The notes under the pieces are model-generated. The model saw only the letters and a program-made list of their open reading frames with translations, did no database searches and had not been told where the DNA came from. The position numbers and the translations under genes are program-made. From assembly GCF_904846235.1 (NCBI RefSeq), contig NZ_CAJGZN010000007.1:62001-126000 (forward strand): 64,000 nucleotides of DNA, written 5' to 3'. This DNA is from Psychrobacter immobilis. GTDB lineage: Bacteria > Pseudomonadota > Gammaproteobacteria > Pseudomonadales > Moraxellaceae. Of the stretch, positions 21,103 to 31,600 are shown piece after piece; the stretch's first letter is position 1; each line of letters opens with the position of its first letter.

Positions 21103-22506
21103 TTAGACGGTCTCACCACTCACAAAACCACTTGCCCATGCCCACTGAAAATTATAACCACCAAGCCAGCCGGTCACATCAAGCACTTCACCGATAAAGT
21201 ATAATCCGTCTTGTAAATTGCTTTGCATCGTTTTTGAAGAAACCTCATCAGTTTTGACGCCGCCGCGTGTGACCTCAGCGGTTCGGTAACCTTCTGTACC
21301 CGAGGGTTTGAGCTTCCAGCCATTAAGGGTAATACCAAGCTCTGTGAGACGTTCGTCTTTAATATTAGCAAGCTCCGTATCTTTGATGTCTTCCCACAGA
21401 TGCGTCTGTAGTGCTGCTAATAGCTTCTTGGGTAATGCATTATCTGTGTTTTCTGCCAATACGGTACGAATAAGCTGGCGTGGATGTGACTTTTTGCGAC
21501 CAAGTAAAAGCTCAGTGACGTCTATTTCAGGCAACAGATTGATACTGATGGTTTCGCCAGTCTGCCAATAGTTGGAGAGCTGTAGCATGGCAGGGCCAGA
21601 GAGGCCACGATGGGTAAATAGCACGGGTAATTTAAAAGAAATACGCTCGTTACTGGCAATAACTGGCAGACTGATACCAGCCAAGGCACGGATAAGCTCG
21701 CCTGTTTTATCAGTGAAGGTAAACGGCACAAGACTGGCATTAGTAGGTACGAGCATATGCCCAAACTGCTGCGCCAACTCATAGCCGATACCACTTGCTC
21801 CCATGGTCGGGATAGATAGCCCACCAGTAGCGATGACTAAAGACTCACAGCTATAGCGTGTTTGCGCGGACTGAGTGCCGCTCGCAATGTCTTTTTTACC
21901 AAGCTTTTTGCTCGTCGTTAGATAAAAGCGCTCACCGTTATCATGAGCAGCAGTTTTAACGTGATCAATCTGAGCATTAAGCTTTACTTGTACGCCTACA
22001 GCCGTGCATTCATCTAGGAGCATAGACAAGATATCTTGTGCCGAGTCATCACAGAACAGCTGACCGTGTTCGCGTTCATGGTAGGCAATCTTATGCGACT
22101 CTACCATGCCGATAAACTCCCAACTTGGGTAACGACTCAGTGCTGATTTGCAGAAGTGGGGATTGGCACCAATAAAGTGCTCAGGCTCTACAAAGTAATT
22201 GGTGAAGTTGCAGCGACCACCACCTGACATCAAAATCTTTTTGCCAGCTTTATTGGCATGATCCAACACCAATACGCGGCGACCGCGCCGTCCGGCAGTC
22301 AGTGCACAGTACAACCCTGAAGCGCCAGCACCAATAATAACGACATCATAGTGAGTATGGTTTTGTGCATTGCGTTGATTAGTCATTGCGGTCTCGTAAA
22401 ACGATGGGGTGAAAAAAGTATAACCAGGCCAAGCATTGTTTTTTATTAAAAACGCGGCTGACATTTTGTTAAATGAAGCAGTATGTTTAGGGTAGCTATT
22501 GTCCAT
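21103..22506 (-). CDS. HI0933/YhiN-family flavoprotein
   Basis: A 467-aa NAD(P)/FAD-dependent oxidoreductase of the BaiN/YhiN family. VVIIGAGASGLYCALTAGRRGRRV is the FAD-binding fold, followed by GKKILMSGGGRCNFTN, both family hallmarks. The C-terminus has GGVKTDEVSSKTMQS and GEVLDVTGWLGGYNFQWAWASG. The first 40 residues are not conserved in type, so Met41 (ATG at 22384-22386) is a likely real start. The physiological substrate of the family is largely unknown; some members act on bile-acid intermediates. Confidence 0.88.
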   Translation of the reverse strand: MDNSYPKHTASFNKMSAAFLIKNNAWPGYTFFTPSFYETAMTNQRNAQNHTHYDVVIIGAGASGLYCALTAGRRGRRVLVLDHANKAGKKILMSGGGRCNFTNYFVEPEHFIGANPHFCKSALSRYPSWEFIGMVESHKIAYHEREHGQLFCDDSAQDILSMLLDECTAVGVQVKLNAQIDHVKTAAHDNGERFYLTTSKKLGKKDIASGTQSAQTRYSCESLVIATGGLSIPTMGASGIGYELAQQFGHMLVPTNASLVPFTFTDKTGELIRALAGISLPVIASNERISFKLPVLFTHRGLSGPAMLQLSNYWQTGETISINLLPEIDVTELLLGRKKSHPRQLIRTVLAENTDNALPKKLLAALQTHLWEDIKDTELANIKDERLTELGITLNGWKLKPSGTEGYRTAEVTRGGVKTDEVSSKTMQSNLQDGLYFIGEVLDVTGWLGGYNFQWAWASGFVSGETV

Positions 22507-22838
22507 ATTTCACTAAAGGTTACAAGGATTAAATGCCCTAAGCCATACGCTGTTACCGTGTGATCACAACCAGCTGTCATTTTAGTACTATCTTTATGGT
22601 AGCTGCCCCTATAAATAGCACCATACGTACCAGTATAAGTACTAATATAATTATCTAAACATACAGATGTACAGTGAAATTGTTATGTTTGGCTTTTGAT
22701 GTCTTGCAACGGTCACGCTTATTTGTCAAACTAACGATGAGTGTCACACATTATGGAAGATGACTCTTATTGCTTACATGGGGCGCGTCATAGACGAAGA
22801 CCCATGTAGGTCATAATAATTAAAAGGGACCAAATACT
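22507..22838. promoter_or_regulatory. Divergent control region of acs
   Basis: 332 bp between a YhiN-like gene and acs. It holds a perfect 10-bp palindrome TGTGATCACA (22559-22568), a candidate -10 TATAAT (22646-22651) with no good -35, a short symmetric element GTGTCACAC (22741 region), and a leader hairpin TACATGGG (22775-22782) / CCCATGTA (22801-22808) just before the acs ribosome-binding site AAGGGA. Confidence 0.45.
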
Positions 22839-24800
22839 ATGACTCAGAAATCATTTCCTATCTCAGCCGAGTTTATGGCTGCTGCCAATACCACACCTGA
22901 TAAGTACCTTACAGACTACCAGCAATCTATCGAGTCAGCCGAAGCAAGTGATGCTTTTTGGGCGAAGCGCGCTGAGCTAATCGATTGGATAAAGAAACCA
23001 ACCAAAGTCAGTAATGTCAATTATGACTTAGACGATTTTAGCATTAAATGGTTTGAGGATGGTGAGCTGAATATTTCAGTCAACTGTCTCGACCGCCACC
23101 TCGAAGAAAACCCATACAAGCCTGCTATCATCTGGGAAGGCGATCACCCTTCGTTGCACAAAATCATCTCTTTTAAAGAATTGCATGAAGCTGTCTGCCG
23201 TTTGGGTAATTCATTGCGCAAGCTTGGCGTTGTAAAAGGCGATCGCGTCACCTTGTATATGCCGATGATACCGGAAGCCATGGTAGCGATGCTGGCATGT
23301 GCGCGTATCGGTGCGGTGCATTCAGTGGTATTTGGTGGTTTTTCTGCCGAGAGTTTGGGCAATCGCTTGATAGATAGCCGCTCAAAAGTTGTTATTACCG
23401 CTGATGAAGGTTTACGCGGCGGCAAGCACACACCGCTTAAAGCCAATGTCGATCACGCACTCGACATGGATGGCACTGAGAGTGTCGAAAAAGTCATCGT
23501 CGTTCATCGTACGGGTAACTCTATACCGATGAGTGGCCGCCGTGATGTGTGGTATCACAACTTGGTCGATGGTCAATCAGAGATCTGCGAGCCTGAAGTC
23601 ATGAACGCCGAAGACCCGCTGTTCTTATTATACACTTCTGGCTCGACTGGTAAGCCAAAAGGTGTAGTGCATACTACAGGCGGCTATATCACCTATGCTA
23701 TCTCAACGTTCCGTGATGTTTTTGATATCAAAGAAGATGACGTCTACTGGTGTACGGCAGATGTAGGCTGGATTACTGGCCACACGTACTCAACCTATGC
23801 ACCATTGGCCAATGGCACGACAACGGTAATGTTTGAAGGTGTACCAGAGCATCCAACATGGGCACGTATCGGTCATATCATTGATAAGCATGACGTGACC
23901 ATCCTATACACTGCACCGACAGCTATTCGCGCGATGATGAAAGAGGGCGATGCTTTTGTTCGAGAGTCGGACCGTTCTAGTTTGCGTCTGCTAGGTTCGG
24001 TCGGTGAGCCGATCAACCCAGAAGCGTGGGACTGGTACTACAATGTCGTCGGTGATGGTAAATGTCCTATCGTCGATACATGGTGGCAGACCGAGACTGG
24101 TGGCATCTTAATGGCACCAATACCAGGCACGGTCGATCTCAAACCGGGCGCGGCAATGACACCACTATATGGCGTCAAACCAGAAGTCGTCGATAGTGAT
24201 GGTGCGATTTTAGAAGGCCCTGCAGAAGGCAATTTGGTGATCAGTAGCGGCTGGCCAGGGCAGATGCGTACTATCTACAATGACCATCCACGTTTCTTAA
24301 AGACCTACTTTAGCGATTATCCGGGTCATTATTTCACGGGTGATGGCGCTCAACGTGATGAAGATGGGCATTACTGGATTACTGGTCGTGTCGACGATGT
24401 ACTCAACGTGGCAGGGCATCGCTTGGGCACAGCAGAGATCGAGAGCGCCGTGGTTGCGCACCCTGCAACTGCTGAAGCTGCGATTGTCGGTATGCCGCAT
24501 GAGATACGCGGTACAGGTATCTGCGCATTTATCATTCTAAAGTCAGGTGAAGAAAAAACTGACGATCTAAAAGCAGAACTAAAACGTCATGTGCGTGCCG
24601 AGATTGGACCAATTGCGACGTTAGATGCCATCTATATGGTTGATGCACTACCAAAAACGCGCTCAGGAAAAATCATGCGCCGTATCTTGCGTAACCTTGC
24701 AGCAGGGCAATATGTGGGACTGGGCGACCTGTCTACGCTTGCCGATAGCTCGGTAATTAATGAATTGGTCGAAGAAGTCAAAGCAGGCCGTGGAGAGTAG
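22839..24800 (+). CDS. acs: Acetyl-CoA synthetase
   Basis: Converts acetate, ATP and CoA to acetyl-CoA, the high-affinity acetate scavenging route. The 653-aa length fits Acs. The ATP loop [11 protein letters not shown] is at residues 265-275, [10 protein letters not shown] follows, and the C-terminal catalytic lysine is Lys611 in [11 protein letters not shown], the site that Pat/CobB-type systems acetylate in other bacteria. A terminator lies 80 bp downstream, so it is probably transcribed alone. ackA-pta in this window forms the alternative acetate route. Confidence 0.96.
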   Translation: MTQKSFPISAEFMAAANTTPDKYLTDYQQSIESAEASDAFWAKRAELIDWIKKPTKVSNVNYDLDDFSIKWFEDGELNISVNCLDRHLEENPYKPAIIWEGDHPSLHKIISFKELHEAVCRLGNSLRKLGVVKGDRVTLYMPMIPEAMVAMLACARIGAVHSVVFGGFSAESLGNRLIDSRSKVVITADEGLRGGKHTPLKANVDHALDMDGTESVEKVIVVHRTGNSIPMSGRRDVWYHNLVDGQSEICEPEVMNAEDPLFLLYTSGSTGKPKGVVHTTGGYITYAISTFRDVFDIKEDDVYWCTADVGWITGHTYSTYAPLANGTTTVMFEGVPEHPTWARIGHIIDKHDVTILYTAPTAIRAMMKEGDAFVRESDRSSLRLLGSVGEPINPEAWDWYYNVVGDGKCPIVDTWWQTETGGILMAPIPGTVDLKPGAAMTPLYGVKPEVVDSDGAILEGPAEGNLVISSGWPGQMRTIYNDHPRFLKTYFSDYPGHYFTGDGAQRDEDGHYWITGRVDDVLNVAGHRLGTAEIESAVVAHPATAEAAIVGMPHEIRGTGICAFIILKSGEEKTDDLKAELKRHVRAEIGPIATLDAIYMVDALPKTRSGKIMRRILRNLAAGQYVGLGDLSTLADSSVINELVEEVKAGRGE

Positions 24801-24879
24801 GTTAGCCTGATAACGAACCTGTAGTATTAAGGATAGTGACTCAATACTAGCCATCAATATTTGCATATCAAAGTTAAAT

Positions 24880-24914
24880 AAAAGCCATGTTATCAAGAAT
24901 AGCATGGCTTTTTT
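24880..24914 (+). terminator. acs terminator
   Basis: AAAGCCATG pairs with CATGGCTTT, extended by TTAT/AATA, followed by TTTTTT. Confidence 0.8.
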
Positions 24915-25081
24915 ACGTAGACGATATTGATATTGGCGCATTTTGAAGGTTCAATAATGCTAACAAGACAACATCGCTACCATTTTAATTGAGGATTAAT
25001 TGACGAGCCACTCGGTACTTACTAGGCTAGATAATTAATATAGTAGCGACTCATAAATACTTTATAAGGTCTACTGTTATC

Positions 25082-26272
25082 ATGACTGATCATGCTTCGT
25101 GCTCAACTGTTCTATCTGCCCCAAAAATCGCCATCATCGGTGGTGGCCTAACGGGATTGCTCACAGCAACACTATTAGAGCGTGCGTCAAACCAATCAAG
25201 CTCGTCATCTCAAATCACTATCTTTGAAAAATCACGTAGTGTAGGCCGTTTAGCGACCCGCTATCGCAGCGATAGTGAGACTGGTAAAAACTGGCAATGG
25301 TCTTTCGGTGCGCAGTTTTTTACTGCGAAAACTGTTGACTTTCAACAATTTATCGCGCCTTGGTTAGATACAGAGTTGCTACAACCGTGGTGTGCCGAAG
25401 TGGTTGAATTAACGCCAGTAGATGAAAATGGTCAGTCACCTAATATCCAAAGCAAAGAGAAATGGGACGCGGTGCATGCACGCTATATCAGCCTACCAAA
25501 AATGACCAGTTGGGGCCGTGAATTGGCCGCCGCGCTCAAGCATACGACCATAGTATTTAAGACGCGTGTCGCACCGCTTACTCAGTATTTGCAGTCTCAA
25601 AATCAGCAGCGGTCTCAGAACCAGACCCAAGCTCATAATCAAAACAGCAAGCAAACTGAGCTATTTGACGAAACTGGAGCCAGTCTTGGTTGGTTTGATT
25701 GGGTGATCTGCACAGCGCCAAATGGTCAGGCGGTAGAGCTGATGGCAGATAGCGGCTTTAGTCAACAAGACAAAATTACTAAACCGCAAATGCAAGCCTG
25801 CTATACGCTAATGCTTGGTTGGGATGATGTGCAAAAACTACCTGAAACATTAAAGGGTCAGCTAGCACCGCAATGGGATGTTGCTTATTTAAATAGCGTT
25901 ATTCTTGATAGGATATTTATTGAGCATCAAAAACCTACTCATGGTGAACTACTACCAAGTGTCACCATTCATGCACGTAATGACTGGTCAGAAGCCCACG
26001 TCGATGATGATATTGAGTTGGTAAAAGAACAATTATTACAAGCGGCAAAACAAGCATTAAACTGGAATGAAGACAGCGCACCTAGCCAAACAGACTGCCA
26101 TCGTTGGCGCTATGCAGCTACTATCGTAAATAAGGATACTGAAGAGTTGGGCATTTTAATCGATGCAACCAAACAATGGATCGTCAGTGGTGACTGGTGT
26201 GCGAAAGGTAATATAGAAAGCTGCTATCGAATGGCGCAGCAAACCATTAAGGCAATCATGCAAACGCAGTAA
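25082..26272 (+). CDS. Renalase-like FAD-dependent oxidoreductase
   Basis: A 396-aa soluble flavoprotein. KIAIIGGGLTGLLTATLLERA is an N-terminal dinucleotide-binding fold and GRLATRYR and WSFGAQFFTA follow, the pattern of bacterial renalase-like amine oxidases. SGDWCAKGNIESCYRMAQQT near the C-terminus is the terminal FAD-contacting segment. There is a Gln/Asn-rich insertion (SQNQQRSQNQTQAHNQNSK) near residues 175-195. Bacterial renalases oxidise misreduced NAD(P)H isomers, but this role is inferred. AAGGT precedes the ATG. Confidence 0.82.
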   Translation: MTDHASCSTVLSAPKIAIIGGGLTGLLTATLLERASNQSSSSSQITIFEKSRSVGRLATRYRSDSETGKNWQWSFGAQFFTAKTVDFQQFIAPWLDTELLQPWCAEVVELTPVDENGQSPNIQSKEKWDAVHARYISLPKMTSWGRELAAALKHTTIVFKTRVAPLTQYLQSQNQQRSQNQTQAHNQNSKQTELFDETGASLGWFDWVICTAPNGQAVELMADSGFSQQDKITKPQMQACYTLMLGWDDVQKLPETLKGQLAPQWDVAYLNSVILDRIFIEHQKPTHGELLPSVTIHARNDWSEAHVDDDIELVKEQLLQAAKQALNWNEDSAPSQTDCHRWRYAATIVNKDTEELGILIDATKQWIVSGDWCAKGNIESCYRMAQQTIKAIMQTQ

Positions 26273-26336
26273 GCGTAATATCCATGCTCATTATTTTGCA
26301 TCGTTTAACGATATTTGGGTTTAACAAAACTTAAGC

Positions 26337-26368
26337 AAAAAAAGGCCCACAGAGGAGGTACTGTGGGC
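26337..26368 (-). terminator. Minus-strand terminator with CCUCCU loop
   Basis: Plus-strand arms GCCCACAG (26345-26352) and CTGTGGGC (26361-26368), 8 bp perfect, with an A7 run at 26337-26343 that becomes U7 on the minus strand. There is no T-run on the plus side, so it is directional. Confidence 0.8.
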
Positions 26369-26439
26369 TGAGGAAAACGGGTCATGTATTAGCTACACAG
26401 GCCGTGGTCAAGAGTTGTTGTAATTATTGGTGCTCTCTA
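26337..26439 (-). ncRNA. Candidate small RNA with anti-Shine-Dalgarno loop
   Basis: Within a 578-bp gene-free spacer, the minus strand has a -35 TTGTAT (26468-26473), 16 bases, and -10 TATAAA (26446-26451), then about 103 nt ending in a rho-independent terminator. The terminator stem is GCCCACAG/CTGTGGGC with loop UACCUCCU and a seven-U tail. A stretch ACAACAAC near the 5' part resembles an Hfq-binding ARN run, and UUUUCCUC precedes the stem. No coding gene on this strand could own the terminator. The 5' end is predicted only. Confidence 0.55.
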
Positions 26440-26850
26440 CTGTTATTTATAAGGGTAATAATTATCAATACAATAGGTGGAGATATTTACTTAGCTATTA
26501 ATATTTACTGATTTAAGTGTACAAGTGTTCTGGTACAGTCGCTATGATAGCGCAATTGAGTGCTGTCTGGCGGTTTTGGTTACAGTATATTACGTTGTAA
26601 AAATCCAAAAGACGCAAAGACTGGTATGAAGCACTGATATTTAGAGTAAGTAGCGCAGCTCTATGATGAAATCATTCATAAAGGCTTCCAATAATTTCAA
26701 TACGTTATGTCGATAGGAGGTCATCTAGTCGATCTTGATACCTTTCTTGATATATTTGATAACTCAATCGCTGCAGAGATGGCATGACGCCTTGTCCGAA
26801 AAATGCTAAGCTATCTGCCATTATTATGTTCATATTAAACTGGGTTTGCC

Positions 26851-27534
26851 ATGACTGACAGCACGCATTTGCATACGCAGGAAGAACCGCCAAGTTCGCA
26901 AAATACCAAGAGTATTTTTAACTTGCCTAACAACCTTACGATTGCGCGTATCTTGATGATTCCGCTATTTGTCGCGATTGCCTATTGGCCGCCAGCCATG
27001 GGTATTGGTATGCCTGCGATTTCAGACAATGTCATTGCACGCGTTGGGATGAGCGAGTTTAGTGATAGCTTATTGCGCCATTTATTATTGACCGGCGTCT
27101 TTATTATTGCCGCAATTACCGATTGGCTTGATGGCTATTTTGCTCGTAAACTTAATGTCATGTCAGCCTTTGGTCGATTTTTAGACCCTGTTGCTGATAA
27201 GTTAATGGTAGCTGTAGCGCTCATCGTTCTGGTACAGTGGCATCCCAATATCATTATGGCGATAGCGGCTATCGTCATTATCTCGCGTGAAATCGCTGTA
27301 TCTGCATTACGCGAATGGATGGCAGAGCTAGGTAAGAGCACTAGCGTCGCCGTATCTTATGTTGGCAAACTAAAAACCACGTTTCAGATGGTAGCGATTA
27401 CCGTACTACTGCTTAACTGGCAGTCGCTTGAAACCATCGGTTATGTATTAATGGTTGCCGCTGTGATACTTACCTTATGGTCGATGATGATTTATCTAAA
27501 AGCTGCTTGGCCTTATTTAAAGCAAAGCGGTTAA
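26851..27534 (+). CDS. pgsA: CDP-diacylglycerol-glycerol-3-phosphate 3-phosphatidyltransferase
   Basis: Inner-membrane enzyme making phosphatidylglycerol phosphate, the first step to PG and cardiolipin. The 227-aa protein has the complete CDP-alcohol phosphatidyltransferase motif: Asp94, Gly95, Ala98, Arg99, Gly108, Asp112 and Asp116, within TDWLDGYFARKLN and FGRFLDPVADK. NLPNNLTIARILMIPLFV is the usual start. There are about five membrane segments. The ~20-residue polar N-terminal extension is longer than usual. Confidence 0.93.
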   Translation: MTDSTHLHTQEEPPSSQNTKSIFNLPNNLTIARILMIPLFVAIAYWPPAMGIGMPAISDNVIARVGMSEFSDSLLRHLLLTGVFIIAAITDWLDGYFARKLNVMSAFGRFLDPVADKLMVAVALIVLVQWHPNIIMAIAAIVIISREIAVSALREWMAELGKSTSVAVSYVGKLKTTFQMVAITVLLLNWQSLETIGYVLMVAAVILTLWSMMIYLKAAWPYLKQSG

Positions 27535-27574
27535 CTCCATAAGACAAAAGTAATCAGCGTAAAACTTAGACAAT

Positions 27575-27609
27575 AAAAAACGCCAGTCGCATTAGCCACT
27601 GGCGTTTTT
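27575..27609. terminator. Convergent terminator after pgsA
   Basis: AAAAAACGCCAGT and ACTGGCGTTTTT form a strong stem between convergent pgsA and the FMN-binding protein gene. Confidence 0.85.
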
Positions 27610-27636
27610 GTTTTTACTGATTATAAATCAGGCAGC

Positions 27637-28131
27637 TTATAGTGTCACTGAGTTGTTTTCACCCAAGTTAGTCGCTTTTTTACCATCCATTACTGCAGCA
27701 GTGGTCATCTTAAACATATTGACTACTGAGCTACCGCTTAACCAGTACTCGGCACCATGTGGGACGACTTTGATTAACTGGACGTTTGGATCTTCTTTAC
27801 CTTGCTCATAAAACGCATTGTAAATTGGCGACCATAGTTCATCTAACTTTTCTTGGTCTTCTACCAATTCTGCTTTACCGTTAATTGAGACATAATCTTT
27901 TGAGTCTTGACTGACATAGGCCAAGTTTACTTGTGGGTCTTTTTCGATATCTTTGATGGTTTCGGTAGTCTTATCGCCAATGAACCAAATTTCTTTTGCG
28001 CCAATGCTTGTCTCGCTAGTGGTCATCGGGCAGGCATGTAAATGGCCTTCGTGAGTACGAGTGGTCATCATAGCAAATTTCACTTCTTTTACCAGTGCTT
28101 GTACTTTATCGATATGGTCTTGTCTACTCAT
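27637..28131 (-). CDS. Pyridoxamine 5'-phosphate oxidase-like FMN-binding protein
   Basis: A 164-aa split-barrel flavin-binding protein of the 'general stress protein 26' type. VKFAMMTTRTHEGHLHACPMTT and EIWFIGDKTTETIKDIEKDPQVNLAY are the family core, followed by YVSINGKAELVED. The catalytic residues of true PdxH are not evident, so a general stress or flavin-reductase role is more likely. AAGGAAAT precedes the ATG. It is the only minus-strand gene here and ends at a shared terminator. Confidence 0.82.
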   Translation of the reverse strand: MSRQDHIDKVQALVKEVKFAMMTTRTHEGHLHACPMTTSETSIGAKEIWFIGDKTTETIKDIEKDPQVNLAYVSQDSKDYVSINGKAELVEDQEKLDELWSPIYNAFYEQGKEDPNVQLIKVVPHGAEYWLSGSSVVNMFKMTTAAVMDGKKATNLGENNSVTL

Positions 28132-28613
28132 AATAAATTTCCTTTTTTATAGTGTTTTAATTGAGCTTATATAGCGTTGTTTTAGTTAGCCGAATTGAAC
28201 AGTTGGTTATTTATAGTAATTTTTCTTTAGGCTAGATATGTTTAACCCTTAAATATATATAAAAGTTAAACGTCATCGTCGCCTTAACAACTGAGACTAG
28301 AATACCGAGTTGTCACCATACATTTATATAGGTTCCCAGTAATGCGATGTGAGTGTTTGTAAGGAATATGAAGGTTAGGTAAAAATTGTGACAGCGTAGA
28401 TTTGAGCGTTCTATTTTTCAATAGGTTAGTCAAAAATGGTTGGAGATTCGGCTTTTTTGAATTATCGATTAGTAAATGATAAGTAGTGATAGAACGCAAC
28501 TTATCGGCAATTTATATCGGTTTAGACCTGCTTATTACAGGTCTTCTTGTTATAATACCCAGACCATTTACTTAGCATGGCAGAGATGCCTTGATCTTAC
28601 GGATTATGCCTTT
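28132..28613. other. Divergent intergenic region upstream of purL
   Basis: 482 bp between the FMN-binding protein and purL. A reading frame that extends purL upstream to 28476 does not resemble PurL and is treated as non-coding. The purL promoter and a small inverted repeat lie at 28524-28556. Confidence 0.5.
28524..28556 (+). promoter_or_regulatory. purL promoter with overlapping inverted repeat
   Basis: An extended -10, TGT-TATAAT (28548-28556), has no good -35. Where the -35 should be there is an inverted repeat AGACCTG (28524-28530) / CAGGTCT (28538-28544). A repressor bound there would block RNA polymerase. It does not match the E. coli PurR box. Confidence 0.45.
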
Positions 28614-31600
28614 ATGATGACCATCGCCGGACAACCGTTTCTTACCGATTTTCAGACGCAGCAACTCATCAGTCAGTTTCAGCAAAAAACCGAGCTAAAT
28701 GTCAGTCAAATAAGTACACAGCAAGTGTATGTGCTATCACGAGAGCTATCTGGTGATGAACATAAAAAAGCGCTAGATTTACTGGCTGTTGACCAATCAG
28801 CAACGCTAGATGCGCCGCAAGACAACCAACTACAAGTCATCGTTGGGCCACGTTTTGGTACGATATCGCCATGGGCAAGTAAAGCGACAGATATTTTTAA
28901 TAACTGTGAAATCGAGATCAATCGTGTTGAGCGTGTCGTCGTTTATACGTTAACCCTCGATGAAAAAATAGACGGTGACGCAGGCGAAAAACTACCAGTA
29001 GACGCCGAGCAGTTATTGTTTGACCGTATGACTCAGAGCTTGGTCTATGACTTGAGCGATGTCAGCAAATTATTTGACGATCAAGCGCCAGCCTCATTGA
29101 ACCATGTTGATGTGATCGGACAAGGTCAGTCAGCACTAGAGTCGGCCAATACCGAGTTCGGCTTTGCGTTATCAAGTGAAGATATCGACTATCTGATGAA
29201 TGCCTATGTTAATGAATTGAAACGCAACCCAACTGACGTTGAGCTGATGATGTTTGCACAGGCCAACTCAGAGCATTGCCGTCACAAGATTTTCAATGCC
29301 CAGTGGACAGTCGATGGCATTGTGGCGCCAAAGTCATTGTTCCAAATGATTAAAAACACGTACCAGTCGAATCCACAAGGTATCTTGTCAGCGTATAAAG
29401 ACAATGCTGCGGTGATGGCAGGGTCTGATGGCATGCGTTTTTATCCTATTCCAACCGACGCGATGGATGCCAACTCAATCCACCTTTACGACTTTCATCA
29501 AGAACACATCGATATCTTAATGAAGGTTGAGACGCACAATCACCCAACAGCGATTGCCCCTTATTCTGGTGCGGCAACAGGTGCTGGCGGTGAGATTCGT
29601 GACGAAGGCGCGACTGGTCGCGGCGGTAAGCCAAAAGCAGGTCTAACAGGATTCCACGTGTCACATCTGCATATCCCAGAGCTTAGCGAAAAGTGGGAGC
29701 AGTCAGGTCAATTGAGCACGCAGGATTATGGCACGCCAGATCGTATGGCAACCAGCCTTGAGATCATGACCGAAGCGCCACTAGGTTCAGCTAATTTCTC
29801 AAACGAGTTTGGTCGTCCAAATCTATGCGGTTACTTCCGTAGTTTTCAGCTAGATACCTCTGCCGCAAAAGACGGTAGCGAGATGCGCGGCTATCATAAG
29901 CCAATTATGCTGGCAGGTGGTTACGGCAATATCAAACGCAACCTGATTGAAAAAAATGCAATCAAAAAAGGCGATTTGCTCATCGTCCTTGGTGGCCCTG
30001 CGATGCAAATCGGTCTGGGCGGCGGTGCCGCATCGTCGGTCGATAGTGGTGACCTTGATGAAGGCTTAGACTTTGCCTCAGTTCAGCGCGATAACGCTGA
30101 GATGGAGCGTCGTTGCCAAGAAGTCCTCGATCGCTGTTGGGCACTAGCGGGCGATGATGTCGATGTAAGCAATAACAGTAAAGACGGCAACCCAATTGTC
30201 TCACTACATGATGTAGGGGCAGGTGGTCTATCTAATGCGATGCCAGAACTGGTTAATGACCATGAAATGGGCGCGCATCTGAACTTGCGTAAGATTCCAT
30301 CGTTAGAAGCTGGCATGTCGCCAATGGCTATCTGGTCAAACGAAGCGCAAGAGCGTTATGTGCTAGCGATTCGCCCAGAGAGCAAAGATCAGTTCGATGC
30401 CATCTGTGCCCGTGAGCGCTGCCCATATGCCATCTTGGGCGAGGCGACGGATATTCGTCAGCTAATCGTTGATGATGAGTTATTGAACGAGCAACCAGTC
30501 GATATGCCGATGCAAGTACTGCTCGGCGGTACACCAAAGATGCAACGCAGCTTTGAGCGTACCGAGAGCACATTGCCAGCATTAGAGCTTGGCGAAGTTA
30601 ATCTAGCTGAATCAATCACTGATGTATTGCGTCACCCAACTGTGGCGAGCAAATCATTCTTGATTAGCATTGGTGACCGTTCTATCACGGGTATGGTCGT
30701 GCGTGATCAGTATGTCGGTCGCTATCAAGTGCCTGTATCAGATTGCGCAGTGACGGCTTCTGGCTTGGTGGCATTAGATGGTCAGCCAATGACTGGCGAA
30801 GCAATGAGTGTTGGCGAGCGTACGCCTGTTGCGCTTATCAGTCCAAAAGCCTCGGCGCGTCTAGCAGTCGGTGAAGCGATTACTAACATCGCTGGTGCGC
30901 GTATCGCTCAATTGTCTGATATCACCATGTCCGCGAACTGGATGGCCGCGTGTGGTGATGACGTAGAAGATGCTGCCTTGTTCGATGCCGTACATGCCGT
31001 TGGCGAAGAGCTATGCCCAGCACTGGGTATCGCTATCCCAGTCGGTAAAGACTCGCTATCGATGCGTGCTAACTGGACAGATGATGATAATGGTGAAAAC
31101 CAAGACAAATCAGTTGTGTCGCCAATGAGTTTGGTCGTGACTGCGTTTGCCCCTGTCGTTGATGTCGCAAAAACGCTAACCCCTGAACTAATCAATGGCG
31201 ACAGCGCGTTCTATCGTATTGACTTGTCGAAAGGTAAATTGCGTCTAGGTGGTTCAATCCTTGCGCAAACGCTTAGCCAGTTAGGCAACGACTGCCCAGA
31301 TCTAGCACAGCCAAGCGACTTGATCGACTTCTTTAACTTTATCCAAGCAGGTAATGAGCAAGGCGTTATCAGCGCTTATCACGATATCGGTGATGGTGGT
31401 TTACTAGCGACCATCGCAGAGATGCAGTTCACTAGCCGTCAGGGTATCAAGCTGTCATTAAGTGACGACAACTTACTCGGTCAGCTGTTCAGTGAGGAGC
31501 TGGGTGCAGTTATCCAAGTATTGCCAGAAAACGTCGCTACCTTGATGGAGCTAGCAGATCAGCATAACGTGAGCGATATGCTAAGCCTTGTTGGTCAAAG

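Noticed and set aside
22559-22568. CRP/Vfr binding site
   Set aside because: TGTGATCACA joins the two half-sites without the 6-bp spacer that CRP requires.
26705-26893. Short minus-strand frame upstream of pgsA
   Set aside because: No ribosome-binding site, overlaps the pgsA start, and composition unlike a protein. It would also sit upstream of the candidate sRNA promoter.
28476-28613. Upstream extension of PurL
   Set aside because: The residues do not resemble PurL, and the extension runs across the predicted promoter.
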